Positions 38,610 through 47,528 of a stretch of DNA of 64,000 bases are shown here, piece after piece; within the stretch, counting starts at the first letter, position 1; each line of letters opens with the position of its first letter. The notes under the pieces were generated by a model. That model saw only the letters and a program-made list of their open reading frames with translations. It did no database searches and was not told where the DNA came from. Origin of the DNA: Mesorhizobium sp. Its GTDB lineage: Bacteria > Pseudomonadota > Alphaproteobacteria > Rhizobiales > Rhizobiaceae. The stretch lies in the NCBI GenBank assembly GCA_004020545.1, contig SAQE01000021.1, forward strand, positions 1-64,000. The letters run 5' to 3'. The position numbers and the translations under genes are program-made.

Positions 38610-39638
38610 TCAACGTTCGGTGAGCTTCAGTTCGATACGGCGGTTCTTGCTGCGCGCCTCATCCGTATCTGCCGGATCGAGCGGTTGGAACTCGCCGAAG
38701 CCGGCGGCGACCAGCCGGTTGGCCGGCACGCCGTTCTCTATCAGAAACTTCACCACCGAGGTCGCGCGCGCCGTCGAAAGTTCCCAGTTGTCGCGATAGC
38801 GGCCGGTGCCGGACAGCGGCTTGTTGTCGGTGTGGCCGTCGACGCGCAGCACCCAGCTGATCTCCGGCGGGATTTCCTTCTGCAATTCGATGATGGCGTC
38901 GGCGAGCTTCTTCATCTCGACCTTGCCGGCATCGTTGATCACCTCGGAGCCGGTCGGGAACAGCACTTCCGACTGGAAGACGAAGCGGTCGCCGACGATG
39001 CGGATGTTCTCGCGGTCGGCGAGGATCTCGCGCAAGCGCCCGAAGAAATCGGAGCGGTAGCGGTTAAGCTCCTGGACGCGCTGCGCAAGCGCTACGTTCA
39101 GGCGGCGGCCGAGGTCGGCGATCTTGGTGTTGGAGTCGCGATCGCGCTGCTCGGAGACGTTGAGCGCGTCCTCGAGCGCGCCGATCTGCTTGCGCAGCGC
39201 CGCGATCTGCTGGTTGAGGATCTCGACCTGGCTCAGCGCCTGCTGGCTGATCTGCCGCTGGTTGCTGAGCTCGCCGGACAGCGCTTCGGCGCGCTTGTTG
39301 GCCGCATCGCCGGCGCCGGCGCCTTGGTCAAGCAATTGCTGAAGACGGCTCTTTTCCGCTTCCGCCGCCGACAGCGAAGCCTGCAGGTTGGCGAGCGTAT
39401 CCTCCTTGTCCTGGCTGTTCGAGCGCTCCAGCGCGAGCAACTGGGTCAATTCGTTGATCTGCGAGTTGAGGCGGTTGAGCACCGTGTCCTTGCCGGAAAT
39501 TTCGCGGCTGAGCAGGAACTGCGCCAGCACGAAGACGGTGAGCAGGAACATGATCGCCAAAAGCAGCGTCGACAGCGCGTCGACGAAGCCCGGCCAGTAG
39601 TCGATGCGGCGATCGGCGCGCCGTCTTGCCAGCGCCAC
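38610..39638 (-). CDS. OmpA/MotB-like peptidoglycan-binding motor subunit
   Basis: A 342-residue inner-membrane protein. One N-terminal membrane segment (about residues 18-42) holds aspartate D20 (GFVDALSTLLLAIMFLL), matching the proton-binding Asp of MotB. A long coiled coil (about 50-190) follows, then an OmpA-like domain (VDGHTDNKPLSG, then ARSKNRRIELKL). The start is GTG at 39638, one base after the upstream gene's stop (TGACGTG), so translation is probably coupled. It pairs with the MotA-like protein encoded upstream. Confidence 0.88.
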   Translation of the reverse strand: MALARRRADRRIDYWPGFVDALSTLLLAIMFLLTVFVLAQFLLSREISGKDTVLNRLNSQINELTQLLALERSNSQDKEDTLANLQASLSAAEAEKSRLQQLLDQGAGAGDAANKRAEALSGELSNQRQISQQALSQVEILNQQIAALRKQIGALEDALNVSEQRDRDSNTKIADLGRRLNVALAQRVQELNRYRSDFFGRLREILADRENIRIVGDRFVFQSEVLFPTGSEVINDAGKVEMKKLADAIIELQKEIPPEISWVLRVDGHTDNKPLSGTGRYRDNWELSTARATSVVKFLIENGVPANRLVAAGFGEFQPLDPADTDEARSKNRRIELKLTER

Positions 39639-39639
39639 G

Positions 39640-40659
39640 TCAGTGGACCCCTTGCTTCTTCAGCGCGTCGGCGATCTTTTCCAGGGTATTGCGCATGGCC
39701 TTCTGCTCGTCGGACTGCGCCTCGACCCAGTCGCGCATGATCTGCTGCTCGGAGCGCATGTTCTTGACCAGGCCGGAAATGCCGTCGGCGAGGTTGGCCA
39801 TGGCGGTGGCGACGCGCGGATTGGAGCCGCCGCCATTCTCCTGCAGGCTGCGCAGCCGCTCCGACAGCAGGCGGATCTCCTCCGACGGTTCGGCGCGGGC
39901 CGAATCCGAAACGACGATGTCAGACGACAGGTCGGTGACCGAGGACAGCCAGTTCTCGAGCTCGGTGTAGAAGCGGGTCTGGGCGCGGCCGGCCTGCAGG
40001 TCGAGGAAGCCGAGTACCAGCGAGCCGGAGAGGCCGAACAGCGAGGACGAGAAGGCCGTGCCCATGCCGGCGAGCGGCGCCGAAAGGCCCTGCTTCAGCG
40101 CATCGAGCACGGCGGCGGCGTCGCCGGTGCCGGGGTCGAGCGCCTCGATGGTCTCGCGGATCGAGGCGATGGTGTTGAGCAGGCCCCAGAAGGTGCCGAG
40201 CAGGCCGAGGAACACCAGGAGGCCGACGAGATAGCGCGAGGTGTCACGGCTTTCGTCGAGGCGGGTGGCGATGGAATCGAGCATGGTGCGCATCGACGAG
40301 GTCGAGAACGCAATCGTCGACGAGCGGCCGATCATCGCCTTCATCGGCGCCAGCAGCACCGGCTCGGTGGTCTCGGAACCGGCGCGGAAGGAATTGACCC
40401 AGCGCACTTCGCGGAACAGCCGGCCGACCTGAACGAAGGCGAGCAGGATGCCGACCGCGAGCACGCCGATGATCAGCCCGTTGAGGCCGGGATTGCTGGA
40501 GAAGGCTCTCGAGATCTGGCGGGTGAGGATGGCGGCGATGAAAGCGACGATGACCAGGAAGATCACCATGGTGAGCAGGAAGACCTGCGGGCTCGACAGC
40601 TTGTGCGGATCGTAGACCAGGACATCCGAGCGCCTGCCGAAGGATCTGAGAAAAGCCAT
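39640..40659 (-). CDS. MotA/TolQ/ExbB-family proton-channel subunit
   Basis: A 339-residue protein with about four membrane segments. The family core is LVFLGLLGTFWGLLNTIASI followed by APLAGMGTAFSSSLFGLSGSLVLG, as in TolQ/ExbB/MotA. A cytoplasmic C-terminal tail of about 100 residues follows. With the OmpA/MotB-like partner it forms an ion-driven motor across the inner membrane. No flagellar gene is near and tolQR is separate, so its task is unknown. Confidence 0.88.
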   Translation of the reverse strand: MAFLRSFGRRSDVLVYDPHKLSSPQVFLLTMVIFLVIVAFIAAILTRQISRAFSSNPGLNGLIIGVLAVGILLAFVQVGRLFREVRWVNSFRAGSETTEPVLLAPMKAMIGRSSTIAFSTSSMRTMLDSIATRLDESRDTSRYLVGLLVFLGLLGTFWGLLNTIASIRETIEALDPGTGDAAAVLDALKQGLSAPLAGMGTAFSSSLFGLSGSLVLGFLDLQAGRAQTRFYTELENWLSSVTDLSSDIVVSDSARAEPSEEIRLLSERLRSLQENGGGSNPRVATAMANLADGISGLVKNMRSEQQIMRDWVEAQSDEQKAMRNTLEKIADALKKQGVH

Positions 40660-40763
40660 CCGTGCCCCGTTTCCGATGCCACCGCCGCGAATTTGTCGCA
40701 ACTCTAAACGGAATTGTGACCAAATTGAATGGCGCTTGGCAATATCGTCGCCGCCTAAAGCGC

Positions 40764-41456
40764 TCAGAACCGGCTGATCACCAAGCAGTCGACCATGGCG
40801 GCCAGATGCAGCCCGGCGCCGGCGACGACGAAACCGTGCCAGACGGCATTGTGGAAGCGCAGGCCTTTCCAGGCGAAGAAGATGACACCCAAGGAATAGA
40901 CGATACCGCCGGCGACGAGCAGTACGATCGAAGCTGTCGGCAGGGTCTCGACCAGCGGTCCGGCCAGCACGATGCCGCTCCAGCCGATGGCAAGGTAGAA
41001 GACGATCGCCAGCCGGTCGTAGCGCCCGGGCAGGAACATCTTGATCGCGATTCCCACCACTGCTGCCGTCCATACGACGATGATCATGGGCACGGCCAGC
41101 GACGAGTCGTGGAGCTGGGCGAGGAAAGGCGTATAGGTGGCGGCGATCAGAAGGTAGATCGCAGCGTGGTCGAAGCGGCGCAATATCCATTTCGCCGGCC
41201 ACGATATCGGCCATAGATTGTAGGCCAGCGACACCGACAGCACGGTGAGCAGGGACACGACATAGAAGACTGCGGCGACATATTCGCCGGGACCGGAGTG
41301 GAAGGCGGCTAAAGCCAGGAAGGCCGAGCCGGCCGCGATCGCCAGCACGATGCCGACGGCATGGACAATGCCGTCGGCGATCATCTCGGCGCGCGAGTAA
41401 TGCCAGCGGCCTACAAAGGGGATTTCAATCTGGGTCTCTGGCCGCGCGTCGCTCAT
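40764..41456 (-). CDS. Hemolysin III / TrhA-family membrane protein
   Basis: A 230-residue protein with seven membrane segments of the PAQR-like hemolysin-III family. Conserved polar residues include AEMIADGIVHAVG, RRFDHAAIYLLIAATYTPF and FHNAVWHGFVVAGAGLHL, which could form a metal site. Function in bacteria is poorly known, possibly lipid homeostasis. The name hemolysin should not be taken as a virulence claim. Confidence 0.88.
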   Translation of the reverse strand: MSDARPETQIEIPFVGRWHYSRAEMIADGIVHAVGIVLAIAAGSAFLALAAFHSGPGEYVAAVFYVVSLLTVLSVSLAYNLWPISWPAKWILRRFDHAAIYLLIAATYTPFLAQLHDSSLAVPMIIVVWTAAVVGIAIKMFLPGRYDRLAIVFYLAIGWSGIVLAGPLVETLPTASIVLLVAGGIVYSLGVIFFAWKGLRFHNAVWHGFVVAGAGLHLAAMVDCLVISRF

Positions 41457-41608
41457 GAATGATCCTGCAAGCCCCCTATCTGGGCAGTCGCGGACCAGTA
41501 TTTCAAGCTTCGGTTGCGGTTTTGCGACTGCAGCGCCGCGCGTCCTTTCGACGCGTAAACGACGCTGTGGGCGCTTCAGCGCGGTCGTGCAGGTGGGCGC
41601 CTAGCCTG

Positions 41609-42409
41609 TCAGCGCGTCGGAAGCGGCTTCTTCACGGTCTTGAGCAGCGCGCGCTGGATGACCTCGTTGCCGGCGACTACAGAGCCGTGCTCCAGCATAT
41701 CCTGTCCGCCTTCGAAGTCGGAGACGAAGCCGCCCGCCTCCCGGATCAAGAGCAGGCCGGCAGCGATATCCCAGGCGGACAGGCCTACTTCCCAGAACCC
41801 GTCCATGCGGCCGGCGGCGACGTAGGCGAGATCGAGGGAGGCGGAGCCGAGGCGGCGAACGCCGGAGACCTCGGCCATGACGTTGCGCAATTCGATCAGG
41901 AAATTGCCGTGCTGGCCGCGCCCGAGATGCGGCACGCCGCAGCCGACTACGGCATCGGTGAGCTTGGCGCGCCCGGCGACCCGCAACCGGCGGTCGTTCA
42001 TGAACGCGCCGCCGCCGCGCTCGGCAGTGTAGAGCTCGTCCATCGCCGGATTGTAGACGACGCCGGCGACGATCTGCCCCTGGCGCTCGAGTGCGATCGA
42101 TACCGCGAAGAGCGGGATGCCGTGCAGGAAGTTGGTGGTGCCGTCGAGCGGGTCGACGATCCAGCGATGCTGGTCATCCTCGCCCGCGACGGCGCCGCGC
42201 TCCTCCATCAGGAAGGCGTAGCCGGGGCGGGCCTTGGACAGTTCGGCAAAGACGATTTCCTCCGCCTTGCGGTCGGCCTGGCTGACATAGTCGCCCGGTC
42301 CCTTCATCGAGACCTGCAGGTTCTGCACCTCGCCGAAATCGCGCGACAGCGACCGGCCGGCCTTCATCGCTGCCTGGACCATGACATTGAGGATCGCGGA
42401 GCGTGCCAT
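41609..42409 (-). CDS. suhB: Inositol-monophosphatase family phosphatase (SuhB-like)
   Basis: A 266-residue Mg-dependent phosphatase with WIVDPLDGTTNFLHG and a C-terminal WDIAAGLLLIREAGG, the family signatures. It dephosphorylates inositol-1-phosphate or related substrates. It lies 27 bases after efp on the same strand; the pair is common in Rhizobiales. Confidence 0.92.
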   Translation of the reverse strand: MARSAILNVMVQAAMKAGRSLSRDFGEVQNLQVSMKGPGDYVSQADRKAEEIVFAELSKARPGYAFLMEERGAVAGEDDQHRWIVDPLDGTTNFLHGIPLFAVSIALERQGQIVAGVVYNPAMDELYTAERGGGAFMNDRRLRVAGRAKLTDAVVGCGVPHLGRGQHGNFLIELRNVMAEVSGVRRLGSASLDLAYVAAGRMDGFWEVGLSAWDIAAGLLLIREAGGFVSDFEGGQDMLEHGSVVAGNEVIQRALLKTVKKPLPTR

Positions 42410-42436
42410 TTTCTTTTTCTTCCTGTTGCTGGCCGT

Positions 42437-43003
42437 CTACTCGGCGCGCCGCACGTAAGTGATCTCGTTGGTGTCGACGATGATGCGCTCGCCGGCCGAG
42501 ATGAAGGGCGGCACCAGCACGCGGACGCCGTTTTCCAGCACCGCCGGCTTGTAGGAGGAGGCCGCCGTCTGGCCCTTCACCACCGGATCGGCCTCGGTGA
42601 TGGTCAGCGTCACCTGATCGGGCAGCGAAATGCCGATCGGCCGCTCCTCATAGAGCTGCACCGTCACCATCATGCCATCCTGAAGGAAAGCGGCGCGCTC
42701 GCCGACAAAATCCTTCGGCAGTTCGAGCTGCTCGTAGCTTTCGGTATCCATGAACACCAGTGCGTCGCCCTGCTCGTAGAGGAAGGAGAAGTCCTTCAGA
42801 TCGAGCCGGATCTGCTCGACGGTCTCGGCCGAGCGGAAGCGCTCGTTGAGCTTGGTGCCGTTGATCAGGTTCTTCAGCTCGACCTGGTTGTAGGCGCCGC
42901 CCTTGCCGGGCTTGACGGTGTTGGTCTTGACCGCCACCCACAGGCCGCCATCGTGCTCGATGACATAGCCGGGACGGATTTCGCTGCCACTGATCTTGGC
43001 CAT
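42437..43003 (-). CDS. efp: Translation elongation factor P
   Basis: A 188-residue EF-P with the three-domain layout, KPGKGGA loop (modified lysine near residue 34) and the C-terminal [13 protein letters not shown]. It helps ribosomes through proline runs. No modification enzyme is in the window. Several neighbours carry many prolines, including TolA, so EF-P would matter for their translation. Confidence 0.97.
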   Translation of the reverse strand: MAKISGSEIRPGYVIEHDGGLWVAVKTNTVKPGKGGAYNQVELKNLINGTKLNERFRSAETVEQIRLDLKDFSFLYEQGDALVFMDTESYEQLELPKDFVGERAAFLQDGMMVTVQLYEERPIGISLPDQVTLTITEADPVVKGQTAASSYKPAVLENGVRVLVPPFISAGERIIVDTNEITYVRRAE

Positions 43004-43128
43004 GATGAACTGATCCGGAATGAGATTTTTCCGCGCAGATCGCGCTTTGGCGCCTCCAAGACCACAAATTGTCCGGAGAGGCAAGGGAGGGTGGCGGTCA
43101 CGGAGCCGGCCGCCGCGGCGAGGCGCCC

Positions 43129-44259
43129 TCAGGGCAGCCGGTTCGCCTTCTGCAACGCCTGCTTTGTCTGGCCGTCGTCGAGGCCTTGCAGGAAATCGTC
43201 CATCTCAGGGTCGATCAGCCCGGCGCGTCGGGCGACAATGTACCAGGCGCCGGCCAGGATCAGGTCCGGGTCGGTGCCGATGCCGCCCATATAGAGCTTG
43301 GCGAGGCGGTTCTGGGCGGCGACATTGCCGCCTTCGGCCGCGCGCCTCATCCAGGCAAAGCCCGACTTCAGGTCGCGCTCGCCGCCGCGCCCCTCGATCA
43401 TCCAGGCGGCGAGATCAAGTTGCGCGGTGTCGTAGTTCTGCCGGGCCGCCTGCGCCAGAAGCACGCGTGCCTTGGCGTCGTCGCGCGGTTTGCCGCCGGC
43501 GCCGTTGGCGTAGATTTGCGCCATCGCGTATTCGGCGTCGGCAAGGCCGGTGTCGGCGGCACGCTGGTAATACGCGGCGGCCTTGGCAATGCCGGCGTCG
43601 CCCGGATCCTGCTGGACGAGCAATTGCGCGAAGTTGAACTGCGCCAGGCGGTTGCCGGCCTCGGCGGCGGCCTGCATCAGCGCATAGGCTTCCTTGTCGT
43701 CCTTCTTCACATAGCGCCCGTCGAGCAGCATCAGCGCGTACTGGAACTGCGCCTCCGGCACACCCTGTTCGGCGGCAAGCCCATACCATTTCGCGGCCTC
43801 GGCCGCGTTGAGCGGCACGCCCAATCCGCGCGACAGGATTTCTGCAACCAGCGTCTGGGCCGCGGGGTCGCCGTTCTTGGCCCGCACCATGGCGAGGTTG
43901 TAGGCGGTCTTGTAGAGCCCGCGCTGGAAGGCGCCGTAGGCGGCGTCCGGCGGCTTGGCGCCGAAGCGGTCGGGATTGACGGTGTCGGCGGATGGCGGCG
44001 CGAGCGTCGCCGGCTGCGGCAGCGGTGTCTCGATCGGCTTGCCGACATGTGCCGCGCCAGGACTCGGGGCGGCTGTATTGGGGACGCTTATATCGGGAAT
44101 GCCGGTATTCGGGGCGCCAATATTCGGGGCGCTTGCATCCGGCGCGCTCGTGCCCGGCCTGGGCTGAGGCACCGGCACGGTCTCCGTGCCGGCGGCCGTG
44201 GCCGACTGGATCGTCAAGGCAGCGGCCAATGCCGCGAAGAAAAGCCGGGGGCAGCCCAC
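43129..44259 (-). CDS. Sel1-like repeat protein, secreted
   Basis: A 376-residue protein. A signal peptide ([21 protein letters not shown]) is followed by a low-complexity Pro/Ala region with a short repeated [19 protein letters not shown] segment, then about six Sel1-type helical repeats (such as [21 protein letters not shown]). The start is GTG at 44259, one base past the stop of the ThiE-like gene (TGACGTG). It probably acts as a periplasmic adaptor; partners unknown. Confidence 0.83.
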   Translation of the reverse strand: MGCPRLFFAALAAALTIQSATAAGTETVPVPQPRPGTSAPDASAPNIGAPNTGIPDISVPNTAAPSPGAAHVGKPIETPLPQPATLAPPSADTVNPDRFGAKPPDAAYGAFQRGLYKTAYNLAMVRAKNGDPAAQTLVAEILSRGLGVPLNAAEAAKWYGLAAEQGVPEAQFQYALMLLDGRYVKKDDKEAYALMQAAAEAGNRLAQFNFAQLLVQQDPGDAGIAKAAAYYQRAADTGLADAEYAMAQIYANGAGGKPRDDAKARVLLAQAARQNYDTAQLDLAAWMIEGRGGERDLKSGFAWMRRAAEGGNVAAQNRLAKLYMGGIGTDPDLILAGAWYIVARRAGLIDPEMDDFLQGLDDGQTKQALQKANRLP

Positions 44260-44260
44260 G

Positions 44261-44908
44261 TCAGTCCTCAAAGCGCGGCGCGGTTTCGTCGAGCAGCGCG
44301 TTGGCGGCGGCGACCGCCGCGCGCGGATCGAGCCCGTCGGCAAAGACCGCGCTGGAGAGCGCCACGAACTCGGCCCCGGTGGCCGCTACCGTCTCCACCG
44401 AGGCGAGATCGGATCCGGCCATGACGATGCAAGGGATCTGGATCATCTGCGCCCACCATTCGCCGAGCGAAAGGTTGCGCGGATGCGGCTCCGGCTTGTT
44501 GTCGTAGCCGAAGCGGCCGAAGAACATGTAGTCGGGCCGCTCCTCGCCAAGCGCCAGCGCGTCGTCGCGTGTCTTGGCGCCGCCGGCGCCGACCATCATC
44601 TTGTCCGCCAAGCGCTCGATCGTCTCGGCGAGCTCCCGGCGGTTTGCCTCGACATGGATGCCGTCGGCGTGAACGCGGCCGGCGATGCGGCTGTCGCCGG
44701 CGATGATGACGGCGATGCCGGCGCCTTGCGCGACCGGCACGATCTTCTCGGCGAAGGCCTGGAAGGTGGCATCGTCCATGCCGTTGTCAGGCAGGATCAG
44801 CGAAGCGACGTCGCCGCCCTCGAACGCCGCGCAGATGCGCTCAGCCGTCGCAAGCGGCGGCGCGATCAGCACGATGCGGCAGCGATTGGGCGGCGTTGCT
44901 TCATTCAT
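44261..44908 (-). CDS. ThiE-like TIM-barrel protein, divergent
   Basis: A 215-residue protein resembling thiamine-phosphate synthase, with HADGIHVE near residue 80 and a GAEFVALSSAVFADG C-terminal block. The canonical ThiE phosphate motif (T-x-TK) is replaced by GYDNKPEPHPRNLSLGEW, and the usual GGI after it is AGSDLAS. Activity as a thiamine enzyme is therefore doubtful. It is coupled to the Sel1-repeat gene. Confidence 0.72.
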   Translation of the reverse strand: MNEATPPNRCRIVLIAPPLATAERICAAFEGGDVASLILPDNGMDDATFQAFAEKIVPVAQGAGIAVIIAGDSRIAGRVHADGIHVEANRRELAETIERLADKMMVGAGGAKTRDDALALGEERPDYMFFGRFGYDNKPEPHPRNLSLGEWWAQMIQIPCIVMAGSDLASVETVAATGAEFVALSSAVFADGLDPRAAVAAANALLDETAPRFED

Positions 44909-45038
44909 TGGTCTTCGATCCCGGTTTTCGCCTATGCCGGGCGAAGATGGTTGCATTGCGGCATAGAACAAAGCGCCCGGTTTGAACAGGCGGGCGAAGC
45001 AGGATCATTGGGGGCGCCCCTTGGTATAGACGGGGGGA

Positions 45039-46148
45039 TCACCCGTCCGGTAGGCCGAAGACGGCGCACGATCTGGCGATTCCGCGCAATTGGTGTTCGC
45101 CCAGCAGGACCAGGGGCGTTGATATTTCCGCCGCGACAGCGCCGGAGATCAGCACAGTCCGTCCAAGCGGCCGGCACAGACCTTCGAGCCTGCTGACGAG
45201 ATTCACGGCCGGGCCGATTGCGGTGAAATCCAGTCGGTCGGCTGTGCCGACATTGCCCCACACCATGTCGCCCAGATGCAGCGCCATGCCGAACTGCAGC
45301 TCGGGCATGCCCTGTCTAGTACGGACCTGATTGAGCTGCGCCATTCCCGCCCGCGCCGCTCCGATCGCGCGCAACGCTGCCTCGCAAGCCTCTGAAGCCG
45401 AGCGCTCGCCGACAGGAAAGATCGCCAGCACCCCGTCGCCGATGAATTTCAGCACCTCGCCGCCAAAAGCGTGAACGGCGCCGGCGATGCGGTCGAAGCT
45501 GGCGTTGAGCGCCGCCACGACCTGTTCGGCGTCCGTCTCCTCCGACAGGGCGGTAAAGTCGCGCAAATCGCTATAGAGCAGGACGGCGCGTATCGTCTCA
45601 CCAACCTCGCGCCGAGAACGGCCGGCCAACACCTGCGCCGCGCTTCGCTGCCCGAGATAGGCCTGAAGCAGGGCCGACAGCGCCGACCTGGCGGCGAGGG
45701 CGGCAAGTGGCGCGGCGGCGAAGCGCGCCACCTGGTCCAGTGTGTTCGATTCATGCTCCGCGAGAGGACGGGTCGCGACCCAATTCAGTTTTGGATTCTC
45801 GGATTGCGCATCCTCACGTTCAGGCCCAACCGTGTAATCGTGCACAACACCGGTTCCCAGTCCCGCCAGCCATTCGCGTCCGAGATCGCCCTCCCTGGCT
45901 CCAGGCATCGTGCCGGCGCCAAAACCCAGCGCCTCCATGACGACGCCTGTCTCGGCCCGCCACAGCCAGGCGCGGCGCGTTATGATCGGATGCGGCGCGG
46001 CGAGCGTCAGGGCGCCACCGGCGAGCGGCAGCCCCTCATCAACCAGCCGCGCGCCGAGCGTAGCCAGAAAATCATCCGGTTGGACGGCGCCGCCGGCGCT
46101 GTCGACCAGCCAGGCGAGAGTTGAAGAAAGCCGCATCGACACGATCAT
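45039..46148 (-). CDS. Class III adenylate/guanylate cyclase
   Basis: A 369-residue protein. The C-terminal half is a class III cyclase: metal Asp in LLYSDLRDFTALSE, second metal Asp in KFIGDGVLAIFP, and NLVSRLE with the transition-state Asn and Arg. The Lys in KFIGDG and Asp in LDFTAIG fit ATP selection, so cAMP is the likely product. The N-terminal ~170 residues form an uncharacterised sensor-like region with no membrane segment. The start may be 46148 or 46136. Confidence 0.87.
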   Translation of the reverse strand: MIVSMRLSSTLAWLVDSAGGAVQPDDFLATLGARLVDEGLPLAGGALTLAAPHPIITRRAWLWRAETGVVMEALGFGAGTMPGAREGDLGREWLAGLGTGVVHDYTVGPEREDAQSENPKLNWVATRPLAEHESNTLDQVARFAAAPLAALAARSALSALLQAYLGQRSAAQVLAGRSRREVGETIRAVLLYSDLRDFTALSEETDAEQVVAALNASFDRIAGAVHAFGGEVLKFIGDGVLAIFPVGERSASEACEAALRAIGAARAGMAQLNQVRTRQGMPELQFGMALHLGDMVWGNVGTADRLDFTAIGPAVNLVSRLEGLCRPLGRTVLISGAVAAEISTPLVLLGEHQLRGIARSCAVFGLPDG

Positions 46149-46298
46149 GCTTCGGCGTTCCGTCGCTGTCACCAGCGCGAATCGACCCAAGGAGATTTTT
46201 GTTGAACGAAAGGGCGATTTAGCTTCGAATCGAAAGCGCTGGTCCGGCGCCGCCTGTCGGGCGAGCCAAGTTGCCGCGAGCACACCCGGGAGATTTCG

Positions 46299-46733
46299 AT
46301 GGCTGAACCCTTGATCGTTCGTCGCGAGGTGCAGATCGCGGCGCCGCCGGCGACGGTCTTCGCTTTCCTGACAGATCCCGACAAGATCGTGCGCTGGATG
46401 GGAACGGAGGCAACGGCAGAGCCCACCCCCGGCGGTCTTTACTTGCTGAATTTGGCAGGAAGAGCCACGGCACGCGGCCAATTCACCGAGGTCGTACCCG
46501 TCCACCGCCTTGCCTACAGCTTCGGCTGGGAGGGCAACGGCCAGACACCGCCCGGTTCGAGCCTTGTTGAAATCGATCTCGTCGAAGAGTCGGGCGGAAC
46601 GCGGGTCAAGCTCACCCATAGCGGCCTTGCCGACCGAGAGATTTGCGACAGCCATGAGAAGGGCTGGACGCACTATCTAAGCCGGCTCGCAATCACGGCC
46701 GCCGGTGGCGACCCGGGACCGGACAAGATGTAG
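46299..46733 (+). CDS. SRPBCC (AHSA1-type) protein
   Basis: A 144-residue protein with APPATVFAFLTDPDKIVRWMG at the N-terminus and WTHYLSRLAI at the C-terminus. The ATG follows GGGAG at 6 bases. It is divergent from the cyclase gene with 150 bases between. The ligand is unknown. Confidence 0.86.
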   Translation: MAEPLIVRREVQIAAPPATVFAFLTDPDKIVRWMGTEATAEPTPGGLYLLNLAGRATARGQFTEVVPVHRLAYSFGWEGNGQTPPGSSLVEIDLVEESGGTRVKLTHSGLADREICDSHEKGWTHYLSRLAITAAGGDPGPDKM

Positions 46734-46775
46734 GGCTGCGGCCGCGATTGCTGACAGCCAACAACGCCAACCGCT

Positions 46776-46878
46776 AGAGCGTTTCAGCGTTTCGCGGAAA
46801 CGCCGAACCGCTCTATCTCTCCGTTTTTACGCAATTCCGGACGGAAAACCGTTACACACTTTTCCTGGAATTGCTCTA
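46776..46878. repeat. Palindrome pair including GCAATTCC repeat, copy 3
   Basis: AGAGCG...CGCTCT (46776-46814) is joined to GCAATTCC...GGAATTGC (46831-46874). The right part matches copies at 16774 and 28440. It overlaps the last three bases of the GNAT gene on the other strand. Confidence 0.8.
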
Positions 46879-47334
46879 GAGTTCGAGCTTGTAGCCGATG
46901 TGGCTGGCTTTGAAGCCGAGCCGATCGTAGAAGCGGTGCGCGTCGAGCCGGCTCTTGTTGGTGGTCAGCTGGACGACCCTGCAGCCGCGCTCGCGGCATT
47001 TTTCGATCGCCCATTCCAGCAGGCGCTGCCCTAATCTTTCGCCGCGTCGGTCCGCCGCGATGCGCACTGCCTCGATCTGGCCGCGCCAGGCGCCCCGCGA
47101 CGACAGCCCGGCGAGGAAGCTGATCTGCAGCGTGCCGATGACATCGGCGCCATCCGTCATCACCGCCAGCAACTGGTTTGGGTCGCTGTCGACCGCAGCG
47201 AAGGCATCCAGATAGGCTTGCGCCAGCGGCTGCCTAGTGTCCTCGCGGGCGCGGCCAAGCGCGTCGTCGGCAAGCATCGCGACGATCGCCGGAAGATCGG
47301 CTTGCCGCGCGCGGCGGATCTGGATTTCGCTCAT
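46876..47334 (-). CDS. GNAT-family N-acetyltransferase
   Basis: A 152-residue GNAT enzyme. Acetyl-CoA-binding motif VRIAADRRGERLGQRLLEWAI; C-terminal LDAHRFYDRLGFKASHIGY. The ATG at 47334 has GAGG at 6 bases. Substrate unknown. Confidence 0.87.
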   Translation of the reverse strand: MSEIQIRRARQADLPAIVAMLADDALGRAREDTRQPLAQAYLDAFAAVDSDPNQLLAVMTDGADVIGTLQISFLAGLSSRGAWRGQIEAVRIAADRRGERLGQRLLEWAIEKCRERGCRVVQLTTNKSRLDAHRFYDRLGFKASHIGYKLEL

Positions 47335-47528
47335 CGTCAACCTCATGCTGGACCGGCGTTCTTATGCATGGCCCCGGCCGTCGCCGCAAATCGGAAAGGC
47401 CGGTTACGGACAGTTGATCGCGCCGGCCGGCTGACGGGGCCATCGGCTATCGCGATGTCTGGCTTTGTGGTCTATTGGAAATCTCCCGCTTTCCTCCAGC
47501 CGCCCCACTTTCCAGCCGTTTCCAGACA

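Noticed and set aside
38610-40659. Zorya-type antiphage system
   Set aside because: Only MotA-like and OmpA-like genes are present; no ZorC, ZorD or ZorE partner lies nearby, and the context is core chromosome.
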